The notes: generated by a model not told the origin, from the letters alone. DNA of 20,366 nt from Coriobacteriia bacterium (GCA_003150175.1 QAKZ01000032.1:1-20366); one strand, 5' to 3'; shown: positions 12,906 through 20,366, counted from the stretch's first letter. Numbers and translations are program-made.

Positions 12906-12911
12906 CACGCA

Positions 12912-14276
12912 GTGGACATCACACCGCAGGAAGTGGCCGAGACCCTCAGCATGGTTTCCGAGCAGAACCTCGACCTCCGCACCATCACCATGGGCATCAG
13001 CCTGGCCGGATGCGCCGACGAGGACATGGCCCGCATGTGCGACAAGGTCTACGACAAGATCACCACCACGGCCGAGAACCTCGTCCAGACCGCCGACGAC
13101 CTGCAGAGCGAGTACGGCATCCCCATCGCGAACAAGCGCGTGAGCGTGACGCCCGTCGCCCAGATCGCCGCCGGCTGCCCGGACGAGGACCTCTCGCCCA
13201 TCGCGCACGCCATGGACCGCGCGGCCGAGACCCTCGGCATCGACTTCATGGGCGGCTTCAGCGCCCTCGTCCAGAAGGGCATCGGTGCCACCGATCGCAA
13301 GCTCATCAACTCCGTGCCCGAGGCGCTGGCCACAACCGACCGCGTGTGCTCGTCGCTCAACATCGCCTCGACCCGCGCCGGCATAAACATGGACGCCGTG
13401 CTTCTTTCCGCGCAGACCATCCAGGAGTGCGCGCGCCGCACGGTCGACACCGACTGCTACGGCGCCGCCAAGTTCGTGGTCTTCGCGAACATGGTCGAGG
13501 ACTCGCCGTTCATGGCGGGCGCCGTCCATGGCTCCGGCGAGGCCGACGCCGTCATCAACGTGGGCGTCAGCGGCCCCGGTGTCATGGCGGCCGCCCTCTC
13601 GGAGCTTCCCGACGACGCGAACCTCATGCAGGTCGCCGAGCAGATAAAGAAGACCGCCTTCAAGATCACCCGCGCCGGCGAGCTCATGAGCCGCGAGGCC
13701 TCGCGCCGCCTCGGCGTCGAGAAGGGCATCGTCGACCTCAGCCTCGCGCCGACGCCCGCGGCCGGCGACTCCGTGGCCAAGATCCTCGAGATCATCGGCG
13801 TGGGCCAGTGCGGCGGCCCCGGCACGACGGCCGCGCTCGCCCTTCTTAACGACTGCGTGAAGAAGGGCGGCGTCATGGCGTCGTCCTCGGTGGGCGGGCT
13901 CTCCGGCGCGTTCATCCCCGTGTCCGAGGACGCCGGCATGATCCAGGCCGCCGTCGACGGCGCGCTCTCCATCGAGAAGCTCGAGGCCATGACCTGCGTG
14001 TGCTCCGTGGGCCTCGACATGATCGCCATCCCCGGCGACACCTCGGTCGAGGCCATCGCCGGCATCATCGCCGACGAGATGGCCATCGGCGTGATCAACA
14101 CCAAGACCACCGCCGTGCGCCTGATCCCCGCCATCGGCAAGTCCGAGGGCGAGATGCTCGAGTTCGGCGGGCTCTTCGGCTCGGCGCCGATCATGCCGGT
14201 GAACACCCACGCGGGCAACGTCTTCGCCCACCGCGGCGGCCGCTTCCCCGCGCCGCTGAACTCGCTGAAGAACTAG
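12912..14276 (+). CDS. UPF0210/DUF711 family protein (PFL-like fold family), function unknown
   Basis: The 454-residue protein matches the UPF0210 family, annotated elsewhere as 'PFL family protein'. Typical stretches are [19 protein letters not shown] (18-36), [63 protein letters not shown] and the C-terminal [15 protein letters not shown]. No glycyl-radical RVxGY motif is seen, so despite the family name there is no support for radical enzymology. The GTG start has AAAGGGG 6 bases upstream (12899-12905); an open frame from a TTG at 12873 exists but lacks a ribosome binding site. The length fits the family norm of about 450. In many bacteria this gene follows a small ACT-domain gene (UPF0237), which is not present here. 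It is a lone gene, divergent from the arabinose locus and convergent with murB. Confidence 0.9.
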   Translation: MDITPQEVAETLSMVSEQNLDLRTITMGISLAGCADEDMARMCDKVYDKITTTAENLVQTADDLQSEYGIPIANKRVSVTPVAQIAAGCPDEDLSPIAHAMDRAAETLGIDFMGGFSALVQKGIGATDRKLINSVPEALATTDRVCSSLNIASTRAGINMDAVLLSAQTIQECARRTVDTDCYGAAKFVVFANMVEDSPFMAGAVHGSGEADAVINVGVSGPGVMAAALSELPDDANLMQVAEQIKKTAFKITRAGELMSREASRRLGVEKGIVDLSLAPTPAAGDSVAKILEIIGVGQCGGPGTTAALALLNDCVKKGGVMASSSVGGLSGAFIPVSEDAGMIQAAVDGALSIEKLEAMTCVCSVGLDMIAIPGDTSVEAIAGIIADEMAIGVINTKTTAVRLIPAIGKSEGEMLEFGGLFGSAPIMPVNTHAGNVFAHRGGRFPAPLNSLKN

Positions 14277-14327
14277 GGCGGCGAGCTGGGGGCGGGGTTC
14301 TTGCCGCTTCGTAAGCAACATCCAGAG

Positions 14328-14362
14328 GTTAGGGTGCTTCCGCGGAAGCACCCTAACTTTTT
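14328..14362 (+). terminator. Rho-independent terminator of the UPF0210 gene
   Basis: GTTAGGGTGCTTCCG (14328-14342) and CGGAAGCACCCTAAC (14343-14357) form a perfect 15-base-arm palindrome followed by TTTTT on the plus strand, 52 bases after the stop. Its sequence is related to the palindrome at 14425-14454. Confidence 0.9.
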
Positions 14363-14424
14363 GAATTCAGGGCATTTTTCGCAAAACCCCAGTTGGCAAG
14401 AAGTCTATGCCCCTCTTGCCAGCA

Positions 14425-14454
14425 CTTAGGGTACTTCTACAGAAGTACCCTAAG
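14425..14454. repeat. Second, related palindrome (CTTAGGGTACTTCT arms)
   Basis: CTTAGGGTACTTCT (14425-14438) and AGAAGTACCCTAAG (14441-14454) pair perfectly around AC. Both palindromes fit TTAGGGTRCTTCY and its complement. No T-run follows on either strand, so this copy is not a standard terminator and is better seen as a member of a small repeat family. Confidence 0.7.
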
Positions 14455-14610
14455 ATCGCGGTTGAAGAAGCGACCAACCCTGAAGGAACGGCAGGTTGGC
14501 GGGCAGCAGACCCGCGACTGCCAAGGGTGTCCCCAAAAGCTGCACGCAATGACTGTCACCCAGTGATGGGTAGCACCCGGTGATGGCGGCGGGAGGCACG
14601 GCCCGTCGCC

Positions 14611-14639
14611 GGCTAGGCGCGGCTGCGCCCCGCCTAGCC
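14611..14639 (-). terminator. Hairpin over the murB stop codon
   Basis: GGCTAGGCG (14611-14619) and CGCCTAGCC (14631-14639) form a perfect 9-bp stem that includes the murB TAG stop. No T-run follows on the minus strand, so it may be a weak or Rho-assisted 3' end rather than a full intrinsic terminator. Confidence 0.45.
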
Positions 14640-15548
14640 CAGGAAGCGGACCTCGGGCTCGAGGCGAACGCCGGAGGTGCGCTCGACCTCGTCCTGGACG
14701 TGCTCGATCACGGCGTGGACGTCGGCCGCGGTGGCGCCGCCGACGTTGACGACGAAGCCGGCGTGCTTCTTGCTGACCGCGGCGCCGCCGGACTGGTAGC
14801 CCTTGAGGCCCGCGTCGGTGATGAGCTTGCCCGCGAAGTAGCCCTCGGGGCGCTTGAAGGTGGAGCCGGCGGAGGGCAGCTCGAGGGGCTGCTTCTCTTC
14901 CCGCTGGTGAGTGAGGTCGTCCATGGTCGCGCGGATCTTCTCGGGGTCGCCGCGGTCGAGGTCGAAGGTGGCCGAGAGCACGACCCAGCCCTCGTCGGCG
15001 ATGCGGCTCTGACGGTATCCGAGCGCGAGGTCCTCCACGGCGACGTCGTCGAGCGAGCCATCGGGCAGCAGCACGCGGACCTCCTTGAGCACGTCGGCCA
15101 TGCAGCCGCCGTACGCGCCCGCGTTCATGAAGCACGCGCCGCCGACCGAGCCCGGGATGCCGCAGGCGAACTCGAGGCCGGAAAGCCCCAGCTCGCAGGC
15201 CATTTCGGAAGCCTCGCGCAAGCCCACGCCCGCCTGGCAGCACATCTGGTCGCCCTCAACCGAGACGCCCATGAGCCCGTCGGCCACGGCGACGATCACG
15301 CCGCGGTAGCCCTCGTCGGACACGAGCAGGTCCGAGCCGCAGCCCAAAACGAAATAGTCCGCGCCCGCGTCCTTGCACGCAGTGATGACGTCGCGTACCT
15401 CGTCGAAGTCCTCGGGAATGACGTAGAAGTCTGCAGGACCGCCTATCTCGAACGTCGTGTGCTCGCTCATCGGCTCGTCTACCAGCAGGTTGTCTTCGCC
15501 GACAATGGCGCGGAGCCTCCATTCGAGGGGACTGTCGCTCTCGGACAT
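14634..15548 (-). CDS. murB: UDP-N-acetylenolpyruvoylglucosamine reductase
   Basis: The 304-residue cytoplasmic flavoenzyme reduces UDP-GlcNAc-enolpyruvate with NADPH to UDP-MurNAc in peptidoglycan precursor synthesis. FAD-binding features are HTTFEIGGPAD (30-40), LGCGSDLLVSDEGYRG (68-83) and CGIPGSVGGACFMNAGAYGG (129-148). Catalytic residues expected of the B. subtilis-type (shorter) MurB are visible: Arg179 in GYRQS, Ser229 in SAGSTFKRP and Glu299 in LEPEV near the C-terminus. The ATG at 15546-15548 has AAAGGAAG directly upstream. Longer in-frame starts exist (e.g. 15569) but would place this site inside the gene. It is a single gene, divergent from the riboflavin operon and convergent with the UPF0210 gene. 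Confidence 0.96.
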   Translation of the reverse strand: MSESDSPLEWRLRAIVGEDNLLVDEPMSEHTTFEIGGPADFYVIPEDFDEVRDVITACKDAGADYFVLGCGSDLLVSDEGYRGVIVAVADGLMGVSVEGDQMCCQAGVGLREASEMACELGLSGLEFACGIPGSVGGACFMNAGAYGGCMADVLKEVRVLLPDGSLDDVAVEDLALGYRQSRIADEGWVVLSATFDLDRGDPEKIRATMDDLTHQREEKQPLELPSAGSTFKRPEGYFAGKLITDAGLKGYQSGGAAVSKKHAGFVVNVGGATAADVHAVIEHVQDEVERTSGVRLEPEVRFLG

Positions 15549-15600
15549 CTCTTCCTTTCTTTTGGACATCAGAAGTCGCGCGCGGGCGCGCAATGGCGCG

Positions 15601-15606
15601 AGTATA
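15601..15606 (-). promoter_or_regulatory. Candidate -10 box of murB
   Basis: On the minus strand this reads TATACT, about 53 bases upstream of the murB ATG. No good -35 match is seen 16-18 bases further up. Confidence 0.5.
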
Positions 15607-15688
15607 GCAGTACAGCGGGGCGATTTTGCGTTCACGGCCATTCCCTTACAGTTTGCCGACCGAGCGGCATTCCCTTACGCCCGCGTGA

Positions 15689-15694
15689 TATAGT
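15689..15694 (+). promoter_or_regulatory. Candidate -10 box of the riboflavin transporter operon
   Basis: TATAGT lies 12 bases before the first base of the FMN riboswitch, as expected if transcription starts at the aptamer. No clear -35 hexamer is found. A direct repeat ATTCCCTTAC (15640-15649 and 15669-15678) lies just upstream and could take part in promoter recognition. Confidence 0.55.
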
Positions 15695-15705
15695 CTTCCG
15701 CGTCA

Positions 15706-15852
15706 GTTTCAGGGCGGGGTGAGATTCCCCACTGGCGGTAACGGGAGCGACGGCAAGAAGCCCGGCGCGAGGCCCGAAGTCCGCGACCCGCGAAAATGCG
15801 GTGGACCTGGTGAGAATCCAGGACCAACGGTCAAAGTCCGGATGGAAGAAAC
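15706..15852 (+). promoter_or_regulatory. FMN riboswitch (RFN element)
   Basis: Conserved RFN blocks are present in order: AGGGCGGGGTGAGATTCCCC, ACTGGCGGTAA, GTCCGCGACCCG, CCTGGTGAGAATCCAGGACC, AACGGTCAAAGTCCGGATGG and AGAAAC. The closing stem P1 pairs GTTTC (15706-15710) with GAAAC (15848-15852). One peripheral arm (about 15742-15778) is longer than in minimal RFN elements. The ribU Shine-Dalgarno GGAGG begins at 15853, directly after P1, with the ATG 6 bases beyond it. That leaves no room for a terminator, so FMN binding probably blocks translation initiation of the riboflavin transporter when flavin is plentiful. Confidence 0.96.
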
Positions 15853-15863
15853 GGAGGCCAATC

Positions 15864-16439
15864 ATGGCTACTTCCACGCACGCTACGCACGACACGCACT
15901 CCACCACCGCCGGCTCCGGCTGGTCGACGCGACGGATCGCGGTGACGGCGCTATTCTGCGCGCTCTCGCTCATCACGAGCTTCATCGAGATCCCCATCTT
16001 CCCGCCGGCGCCGTGGCTCGAGTACGACCCGTCCTGCGTCGTCGCGCTGGTTGCCGGGCTCGCGTTCGGGCCCGCCACGGGCACCATCGTGGTCGTGCTC
16101 TCGTGGCTCGTGCACCTCGTGTTCCAGTTCAGCCCGTGGGGCGTCCTCATGGCCATCGCCGCGAACGTATCGCTGGTCGTCCCCTGCTCGCTGATCGCGC
16201 GCAAGGTCTCCGGCAGGCGCGGGCTGGCCTGCGGCATGGGCGTGGGCGCCGCGGTGTCGCTGGTCGTGTGCATCGTCATGAACCTCTTTGTCACGCCGCT
16301 CTACACCGCCGTGACCATGGAGGCCGTCGTCGCGATGATCCTGCCGATCCTGCTTCCCTTCAACCTGCTCAAGCTCGTGCTCAACTGCGCGCTGACCGCG
16401 CTGGTGCAGGGCCCCGTCTCCAAGGCGCTGGCGGAGTAG
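15864..16439 (+). CDS. ribU: Riboflavin ECF transporter substrate-binding (S) component
   Basis: The 191-residue integral membrane protein is predicted to have about six helices (about 26-45, 56-66, 68-88, 92-112, 121-148 and 154-182). RibU-like features are LEYDPSCVVALVAGLAFGPATG (52-73) and PFNLLKLVLNCALTALVQGP near the C-terminus, where S components pack on EcfT. The FMN riboswitch directly in front and the ECF module directly behind make riboflavin the expected substrate. The N-terminus is His/Thr-rich (about residues 5-15), of unknown relevance. The ATG at 15864 has GGAGG 6 bases upstream. The stop is 6 bases before the ATPase gene. Confidence 0.93.
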   Translation: MATSTHATHDTHSTTAGSGWSTRRIAVTALFCALSLITSFIEIPIFPPAPWLEYDPSCVVALVAGLAFGPATGTIVVVLSWLVHLVFQFSPWGVLMAIAANVSLVVPCSLIARKVSGRRGLACGMGVGAAVSLVVCIVMNLFVTPLYTAVTMEAVVAMILPILLPFNLLKLVLNCALTALVQGPVSKALAE

Positions 16440-16445
16440 GCGCGC

Positions 16446-18323
16446 ATGGCCGCTGCGAGCAATTCGCATATTGATTCGCAGGGAGGCGCCGTCGTGCGCC
16501 TCTCGCACGTTACGCTGCGCTACGGAGACGCATGCGCGCTCGACGACGTGAGCCTCGAGGTGCCGCGCGGCCAGCGGGTGTGCGTGCTCGGGGCCAACGG
16601 CAGCGGCAAGTCCACGCTCGCCTCCGTGATCTGCGGGCTCCTCGCCCCGGACGAGGGGAACGTCGAGCTCGTAGGCGAGGCCGTGTGCGCGGGCGGCGAG
16701 CCCGACCTCGAGGCCTACCGGCGCGCGCGGCGCGGGCTGGGGCTCGTGTTCCAGAACCCGGACGACCAGATCGTCACGAGCGTGGTGGCAGACGATGTGG
16801 CCTTCGGGCCCGAGAACCTCGGCCTTCCGCGCGACGAGATTCGCCGGCGCGTGGAGCGCGAGCTCAAGCGCGTGGCGCTCGCCGACTATGCGCGCGCCGA
16901 CCCGTCGCGGATGAGCGGCGGGCAGCGGCAGCGCGTGTGCATCGCCGGCGCGCTGGCCATGGAGCCGCAGGTGCTCGTGCTCGACGAGCCTTCTTCCCTG
17001 CTGGACGTGCGCGGCCGTGAGGCGATCCTGCGCGTGATGAGCCGCCTTACCGCCGCCGGGACCACGCTCGTGCACGTGACGCACTTCATGGACGAGGCCC
17101 TGCAGGCCGACCGCGCGATCGTCATGCGGGCCGGGCGCGTCGTGCTCGACGGGGCGCCGCGGGAGGTCTTCTGCTCGAAAAACGCCGAGCTCATCGACGA
17201 GCTCGGACTCGAGATGCCCTTCGAGCTGCGGCTCGAGCGGGCAAGAAGGGCGCTGACCGCAGGCGGCGGCGCGGCGAAGACCGCAGGTGCCGCGGGCCCC
17301 GTTGCCGCGGGCCGCGGCGTCGCCGGGCGGGGCGCGGGCGACGCCCGCTCGAACGCCGCCGCGACCGCGGAGGCCCCCGCCCAAGCGTCCGCGACCGCCC
17401 CGCTCTGCTCGCTCGACGGCGTCGGCTACGCATACACCCCGCGCAGCCATGCGCTGGAGGGGGCTTCTTTCCAGGTGCGCGAGGGAGAGTGCTGCGCGAT
17501 CGTGGGGCAGACCGGCTCGGGCAAGTCCACGCTGCTGCGGCTGCTCTGCGGTCTCGAGGCGCCGGACGCCGGCACCGTCGAGGTCGCGGGCGCGACGACG
17601 GCGACCAAGCGCGGCCGCCGCGCCGTCCGGCACCAGGTCGGCTACGTGATGCAGCATCCCGAACGGCAGCTCTTTGCCCAGACCGTGGAGCAGGACGTCA
17701 CGTTCGGCCCGCGCAACATGGGCCTTCCCACCGCCGAGGTCGCCCGGCGCGTGGACCATGCCCTCGACCTGGTCGGCCTCGGCGCAAAGAAGGGCTTCTC
17801 GCCTTTCGAGCTCTCCGGCGGGCAGAAGCGGCTCGCCGCCATCGCGGGCGTGCTCGCCATGGAGCCGCGGCTGCTCGTGCTCGACGAGCCGACGGCCGGG
17901 CTCGACCCGCGCGGGCGCACCCGGCTGCGGGGGCTCGTCGCCGACCTGCGGGCGCACGGGGTCACGATCGTGCAGGTCACGCACTCGATGGAAGACGCCG
18001 CCCGCGCGGACCACGTGGTCGTGCTCGACCAGTCGCACGTGATCGCCGATGGAACTCCCGCCGAGGTGTTCAGCCGCGCGAACGCGGGGAAGCTCCATGC
18101 CTGCGGGCTCGGGCTGCCGCGACCGCTCTCGTACGCGCGCGAGCTGGAGGACGCCGGGGCGCCCGCGCTCGGCGACCCGCTGACCATCGAGGAGCTCGCG
18201 GCGGCGCTGGGGCCGCTGGCGGGCGCGAGGGACGCAGCAAGCGCGGCGGGCGACGATCCCCGAGACGACGGCCCGCGCAACGGCAGCCCCCGCAGCAACG
18301 TCCCCGAGGAGGTGGGCGCGTAA
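16446..18323 (+). CDS. ECF transporter ATPase, two fused domains (EcfA1-EcfA2 type)
   Basis: The 625-residue protein has two complete ATPase domains in one chain. Domain 1 has Walker A GANGSGKST (49-57), Q-loop VFQNPDDQ (101-108), signature MSGGQ (156-160), Walker B VLVLDE (176-181) and His213. Domain 2 has Walker A GQTGSGKST (354-362), VMQHPERQ (401-408), LSGGQ (456-460), LLVLDE (476-481) and the switch His in QVTHSM. VFQNPDDQ and VMQHPERQ are typical ECF/CbiO Q-loops. An Ala/Gly-rich linker (about 270-318) joins the domains, and a polar low-complexity tail (about 590-625) ends the protein. In most bacteria these are two genes, ecfA1 and ecfA2. The start is 6 bases after ribU with GGAG within the ribU end; the stop overlaps the ecfT start by one base. 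It drives vitamin uptake with RibU and EcfT. Confidence 0.93.
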   Translation: MAAASNSHIDSQGGAVVRLSHVTLRYGDACALDDVSLEVPRGQRVCVLGANGSGKSTLASVICGLLAPDEGNVELVGEAVCAGGEPDLEAYRRARRGLGLVFQNPDDQIVTSVVADDVAFGPENLGLPRDEIRRRVERELKRVALADYARADPSRMSGGQRQRVCIAGALAMEPQVLVLDEPSSLLDVRGREAILRVMSRLTAAGTTLVHVTHFMDEALQADRAIVMRAGRVVLDGAPREVFCSKNAELIDELGLEMPFELRLERARRALTAGGGAAKTAGAAGPVAAGRGVAGRGAGDARSNAAATAEAPAQASATAPLCSLDGVGYAYTPRSHALEGASFQVREGECCAIVGQTGSGKSTLLRLLCGLEAPDAGTVEVAGATTATKRGRRAVRHQVGYVMQHPERQLFAQTVEQDVTFGPRNMGLPTAEVARRVDHALDLVGLGAKKGFSPFELSGGQKRLAAIAGVLAMEPRLLVLDEPTAGLDPRGRTRLRGLVADLRAHGVTIVQVTHSMEDAARADHVVVLDQSHVIADGTPAEVFSRANAGKLHACGLGLPRPLSYARELEDAGAPALGDPLTIEELAAALGPLAGARDAASAAGDDPRDDGPRNGSPRSNVPEEVGA

Positions 18324-19117
18324 TGGCCTTCAAGCTCGAGGTCGGCCAGTACTATGAGGCCGACTCCCCCATCCACGCGCTCGACGCGCGCGTCAAGTTC
18401 TGCTGCGCCTTCGTCTGCATGATCGTGCTGTTCTGCGCCGGGACGCCCGCGCAGCTGGCCATCGGCGCGGCCTTCACGGTCGCCGTCGTGGCGGCGAGCC
18501 GCGTGCCCGTGGGGCGTGTGGCCGCCTCGGTCGAGCCGCTCGTGTTCTTCCTCGGGTTCCTCTCGCTGTTCAACCTGATCTTCGTCCAGACCGGAAACGA
18601 GCTGCTGGCCGCAGGCCCCGTGCGCATCACCGATGGCGGCGTGTGGGCGGCTGTGCTCTACACCGTGCGCTTCGGGCTCGCCCTCATGCTCGGGTCTCTT
18701 ATCCTGCTGACCACGACGCCGACCGAGCTCTCCGACGCCTTCGACGCCATGCTCGGCCCGCTCGCGCGACTGGGCCTTCCCGCCCACGAGATCGCGATGG
18801 TCTTCAGCCTCATGCTGCGCTTCGTCCCCACGCTCGCCGACGAGGCGTCGGCAATCCTCGACGCGCAGGCCATGCGCGGCGGCGGCTTCGACGAGGGCGG
18901 ACCGATGCGGCGTGTCCGCGCGATCGTCCCCGTGATCGTCGCGCTTCTTGCCAGCGGGCTGCGCCACGCAGACGGGCTCAGCCGCGCGCTCGACGCCCGC
19001 TGCTACGAGGGCGGGGAAGGCCGCACGCACCTGCGCGAGCCGTGCCTCGCCGCGCGCGACACCGTCGCTGTCGCCGTGTGCGCGGCCTTCATCGCAGCGC
19101 TCGTCTTCGCAGGGTAG
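18323..19117 (+). CDS. ecfT: ECF transporter transmembrane (T) component
   Basis: The 264-residue membrane protein of the CbiQ/EcfT family couples the ATPases to the S component. It has the family start YYEADSPIHALDARVKF (10-26), hydrophobic segments at about 27-39, 42-58, 71-88, 108-131, 200-213 and 246-263, and the cytoplasmic coupling helices LGLPAHEIAMVFSLMLRFVPTL (150-171) and AQAMRGGGF (181-189). The two conserved Ala-Arg coupling motifs appear as AMRG (183-186) and DARCYEGG (224-231), with Cys in place of the usual Gly in the second. The ATG overlaps the ATPase stop as TAATG, with GAGGAGGTG upstream, so the two are translationally coupled. It is the last gene of the riboflavin operon. 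Confidence 0.93.
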   Translation: MAFKLEVGQYYEADSPIHALDARVKFCCAFVCMIVLFCAGTPAQLAIGAAFTVAVVAASRVPVGRVAASVEPLVFFLGFLSLFNLIFVQTGNELLAAGPVRITDGGVWAAVLYTVRFGLALMLGSLILLTTTPTELSDAFDAMLGPLARLGLPAHEIAMVFSLMLRFVPTLADEASAILDAQAMRGGGFDEGGPMRRVRAIVPVIVALLASGLRHADGLSRALDARCYEGGEGRTHLREPCLAARDTVAVAVCAAFIAALVFAG

Positions 19118-19338
19118 GCGGGCGGGCCCAAGGCGAGCTCGGGGCGGCAAGCCGCCGCGCCGGGAACAGCTGTCCCCAAGCGCCCGCCCCACGGTCCGCC
19201 CCCGGCTTTGTGCCAAACCGCAAGGTTGGTTCCCAAACAAAAAGTATGCCCTGAGCTGCTGTTTCTTTGGTGGGCAGCCGGTTTTCTGCCGTAGAATAGT
19301 GAAGTTACCGGCAAACCCCGTCACGGAGGTTCACCCTT
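19118..19338. other. Intergenic region between ecfT and purL
   Basis: The stretch holds a small GGCGGC-AA-GCCGCC hairpin near 19145 with no T-run, a near-palindrome GGGAACAGCTGTCCC, and a more AT-rich 3' half. TAGAAT at 19292-19297 is a plausible -10 box for purL, with TTGGTG as a poor -35 at 19 bases. No strong terminator for ecfT and no recognisable purine riboswitch were seen. Confidence 0.45.
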
Positions 19339-20366
19339 ATGGTTTCTCGCGTTTACGTAGAGAAGAAGCCCGGATTCGACGGCGAGGCCAAGGCGCTCGA
19401 GCGCGAGCTGCGCACGCTCCTCGGCATCGACGGCATCACCAACCTGCGCATCGTCAACCGCTACGACGTCGAGGGCATCGACGAGGAGCTCTTCGCGTCC
19501 TGCGTGCCCACGGTATTCTCGGAGCCTCAGGCGGACAACGCCTCCGCGCAGATGCCCGCCGTCGCCGACGGCGCCGCGGTCTTCGCGGTCGAGTTCCTCC
19601 CCGGCCAGTTCGACCAGCGCGCCGACTCCGCGAGCGAGTGCATCCAGCTCATCAGCCAGGGCGAGCGCCCCACTGTGCGCTCCGCCAAGGTCTACGTGCT
19701 CGAGGGCGAGCTTTCGCCCGCCGACGTGGACGCCGTGAAGCACTACGTCATCAACCCGGTCGAGGCGCGCGAGGCCTCGCTCGAGCCCAAGCAGACCCTC
19801 AAGGCCAACGTCCCCGAGCCCGAACCGGTCGAGGTCCTCGACGGCTTCCTCGAGCTTTCGGAGGCGGAGCTCCAGGCCTTCATCGACGAGCGCGGCCTGG
19901 CCATGGACCTCGCCGACATCAAGTTCTGCCAGGAGTACTTCGCCGGCGAGGGCCGCGTCCCCACGATCACCGAGATAAAGATGATCGACACCTACTGGTC
20001 GGACCACTGCCGCCACACCACCTTCGGCACGCGCCTGCACCACATCCTCACCGGCGACCCGCGCGTCAAGGACGCCTTCGCCCGCTACGAGCAGATGCGC
20101 CGCGAGCTCGGCCGCGAGCAGAAGCCCATCTGCCTCATGGACATAGGCACCATCGGCGCCAAGTACCTTAAGGCCAAGGGCATCCTCAAGAACCTCGACG
20201 AGTCCGAGGAGATCAACGCCTGCACCGTCAAGTGCAAGGTCGACGTCGACGGCCACGACGAGGACTGGCTGTACCTCTTTAAGAACGAGACCCACAACCA
20301 CCCGACCGAGATCGAGCCCTTCGGCGGCGCGGCCACCTGCATCGGCGGCGCTATCCGCGACCCGCT
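19339..20366 (+). CDS. purL: Phosphoribosylformylglycinamidine (FGAM) synthase, N-terminal part, cut by window end
   Basis: The visible 342 residues match the large single-chain FGAM synthase of anaerobes such as Clostridia and Coriobacteria (about 1,240 residues when complete). The enzyme makes FGAM from FGAR, glutamine and ATP in de novo purine synthesis. The N-terminal PurS-like segment begins MVSRVYVEKKPGFD. ITEIKMIDTYWSDHCRHTTF (about 209-228) carries the conserved catalytic-site His226, and NETHNHPTEIEPFGGAATC (about 316-334) is the ATP/Mg-binding loop of the synthetase domain. The ATG at 19339 has GGAGGT 8 bases upstream. The glutaminase domain expected at the C-terminus is outside the window. 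Confidence 0.95.
   Translation, partial: MVSRVYVEKKPGFDGEAKALERELRTLLGIDGITNLRIVNRYDVEGIDEELFASCVPTVFSEPQADNASAQMPAVADGAAVFAVEFLPGQFDQRADSASECIQLISQGERPTVRSAKVYVLEGELSPADVDAVKHYVINPVEAREASLEPKQTLKANVPEPEPVEVLDGFLELSEAELQAFIDERGLAMDLADIKFCQEYFAGEGRVPTITEIKMIDTYWSDHCRHTTFGTRLHHILTGDPRVKDAFARYEQMRRELGREQKPICLMDIGTIGAKYLKAKGILKNLDESEEINACTVKCKVDVDGHDEDWLYLFKNETHNHPTEIEPFGGAATCIGGAIRDP

Larger units (their letters stand above)
12189..12911. other. Divergent regulatory intergenic region (723 bp)
   Basis: No coding gene is supported here; the small open frames lack a ribosome binding site and protein-like composition. Nearest the binding-protein gene are a perfect 8-bp hairpin (12220-12240) and an inverted repeat (12257-12281). 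Three further hairpins lie at 12298-12437. From about 12470 to 12690 the DNA becomes AT-rich, unlike the flanks, and carries repeated TGTTTA/TAAACA boxes. From 12690 to 12850 it is very GC-rich, with no clear structure beyond short GGGCGG/CCGCCC pairings. No textbook -35/-10 pair was found for the minus-strand operon. Confidence 0.7.
14277..14633. other. Convergent intergenic region with palindromes
   Basis: No gene is supported. The segment contains a terminator palindrome (14328-14362), an 8-bp inverted repeat TGGCAAGA/TCTTGCCA (14394-14401 with 14414-14421), a related palindrome (14425-14454) and short pairings at 14474-14522 (CCAACC/GGTTGG and GGCAG/CTGCC). The rest shows nothing recognisable. 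Confidence 0.6.

Noticed and set aside
15951..18098. Minus-strand open frame of 715 codons opposite ribU and the ECF ATPase
   Set aside because: It is the antisense shadow of two clear genes; Arg/His/Ala/Gly-rich and without domain features.
19142..19180. Terminator of ecfT
   Set aside because: The GGCGGC/GCCGCC hairpin is small and has no T-run on the plus strand.

Overview
The window is GC-rich throughout, with G/C-ending codons. The gene content suggests a saccharolytic anaerobe of the Actinomycetota, most likely a Coriobacteriia member such as Collinsella or a relative. The clues are a pentose phosphoketolase, a Tat-exported sugar-binding lipoprotein, an energy-coupling-factor (ECF) riboflavin transporter and a large single-chain PurL. 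The genus is inference; no rRNA or tRNA gene is present to test it.

Region 1 (1-12188, all on the minus strand) is an L-arabinose uptake and catabolism locus. In transcription order it holds a Tat/lipoprotein sugar-binding protein, a permease, a double ATPase, a second permease, araA (isomerase), araB-like ribulokinase, araD (4-epimerase), galM-like mutarotase, a LacI-family regulator and the start of xfp (phosphoketolase, cut by the window edge). Together they import a pentose, convert L-arabinose to D-xylulose 5-phosphate and split it into acetyl phosphate and glyceraldehyde 3-phosphate. The locus is broken up by RNA-level signals: a GC hairpin after the binding-protein gene, an intrinsic terminator plus a pair of REP-like palindromes after araA, a 16-bp hairpin between araB and araD, and a long GC hairpin between araD and galM. 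xfp has its own promoter with two LacI-type operator candidates.

Region 2 (12189-12911) is a 723-bp divergent intergenic region. It holds several hairpins, an inverted repeat GTAAACAG-N9-CTGTTTAC and eight exact copies of the hexamer TGTTTA/TAAACA. An 11-base version of this box recurs, with one mismatch, upstream of xfp, which suggests one regulon for both ends of the pathway.

Region 3 (12912-15548) has a UPF0210/DUF711 protein gene on the plus strand converging on murB on the minus strand. Between them are a strong terminator and a second, sequence-related palindrome.

Region 4 (15549-19117) is a riboflavin uptake operon: an FMN riboswitch followed by ribU, a fused two-domain ECF ATPase and ecfT, tightly packed or overlapping. 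Its aptamer ends directly at the ribU Shine-Dalgarno sequence, pointing to translational control.

Region 5 (19118-20366) is the 5' part of purL (FGAM synthase), cut by the window end.

I did not find a wholly new multi-gene system. The most promising undescribed elements are the TGTTTA box array with its xfp counterpart, the fully one-sided ATPase of the sugar transporter, and the small palindromic repeat families.
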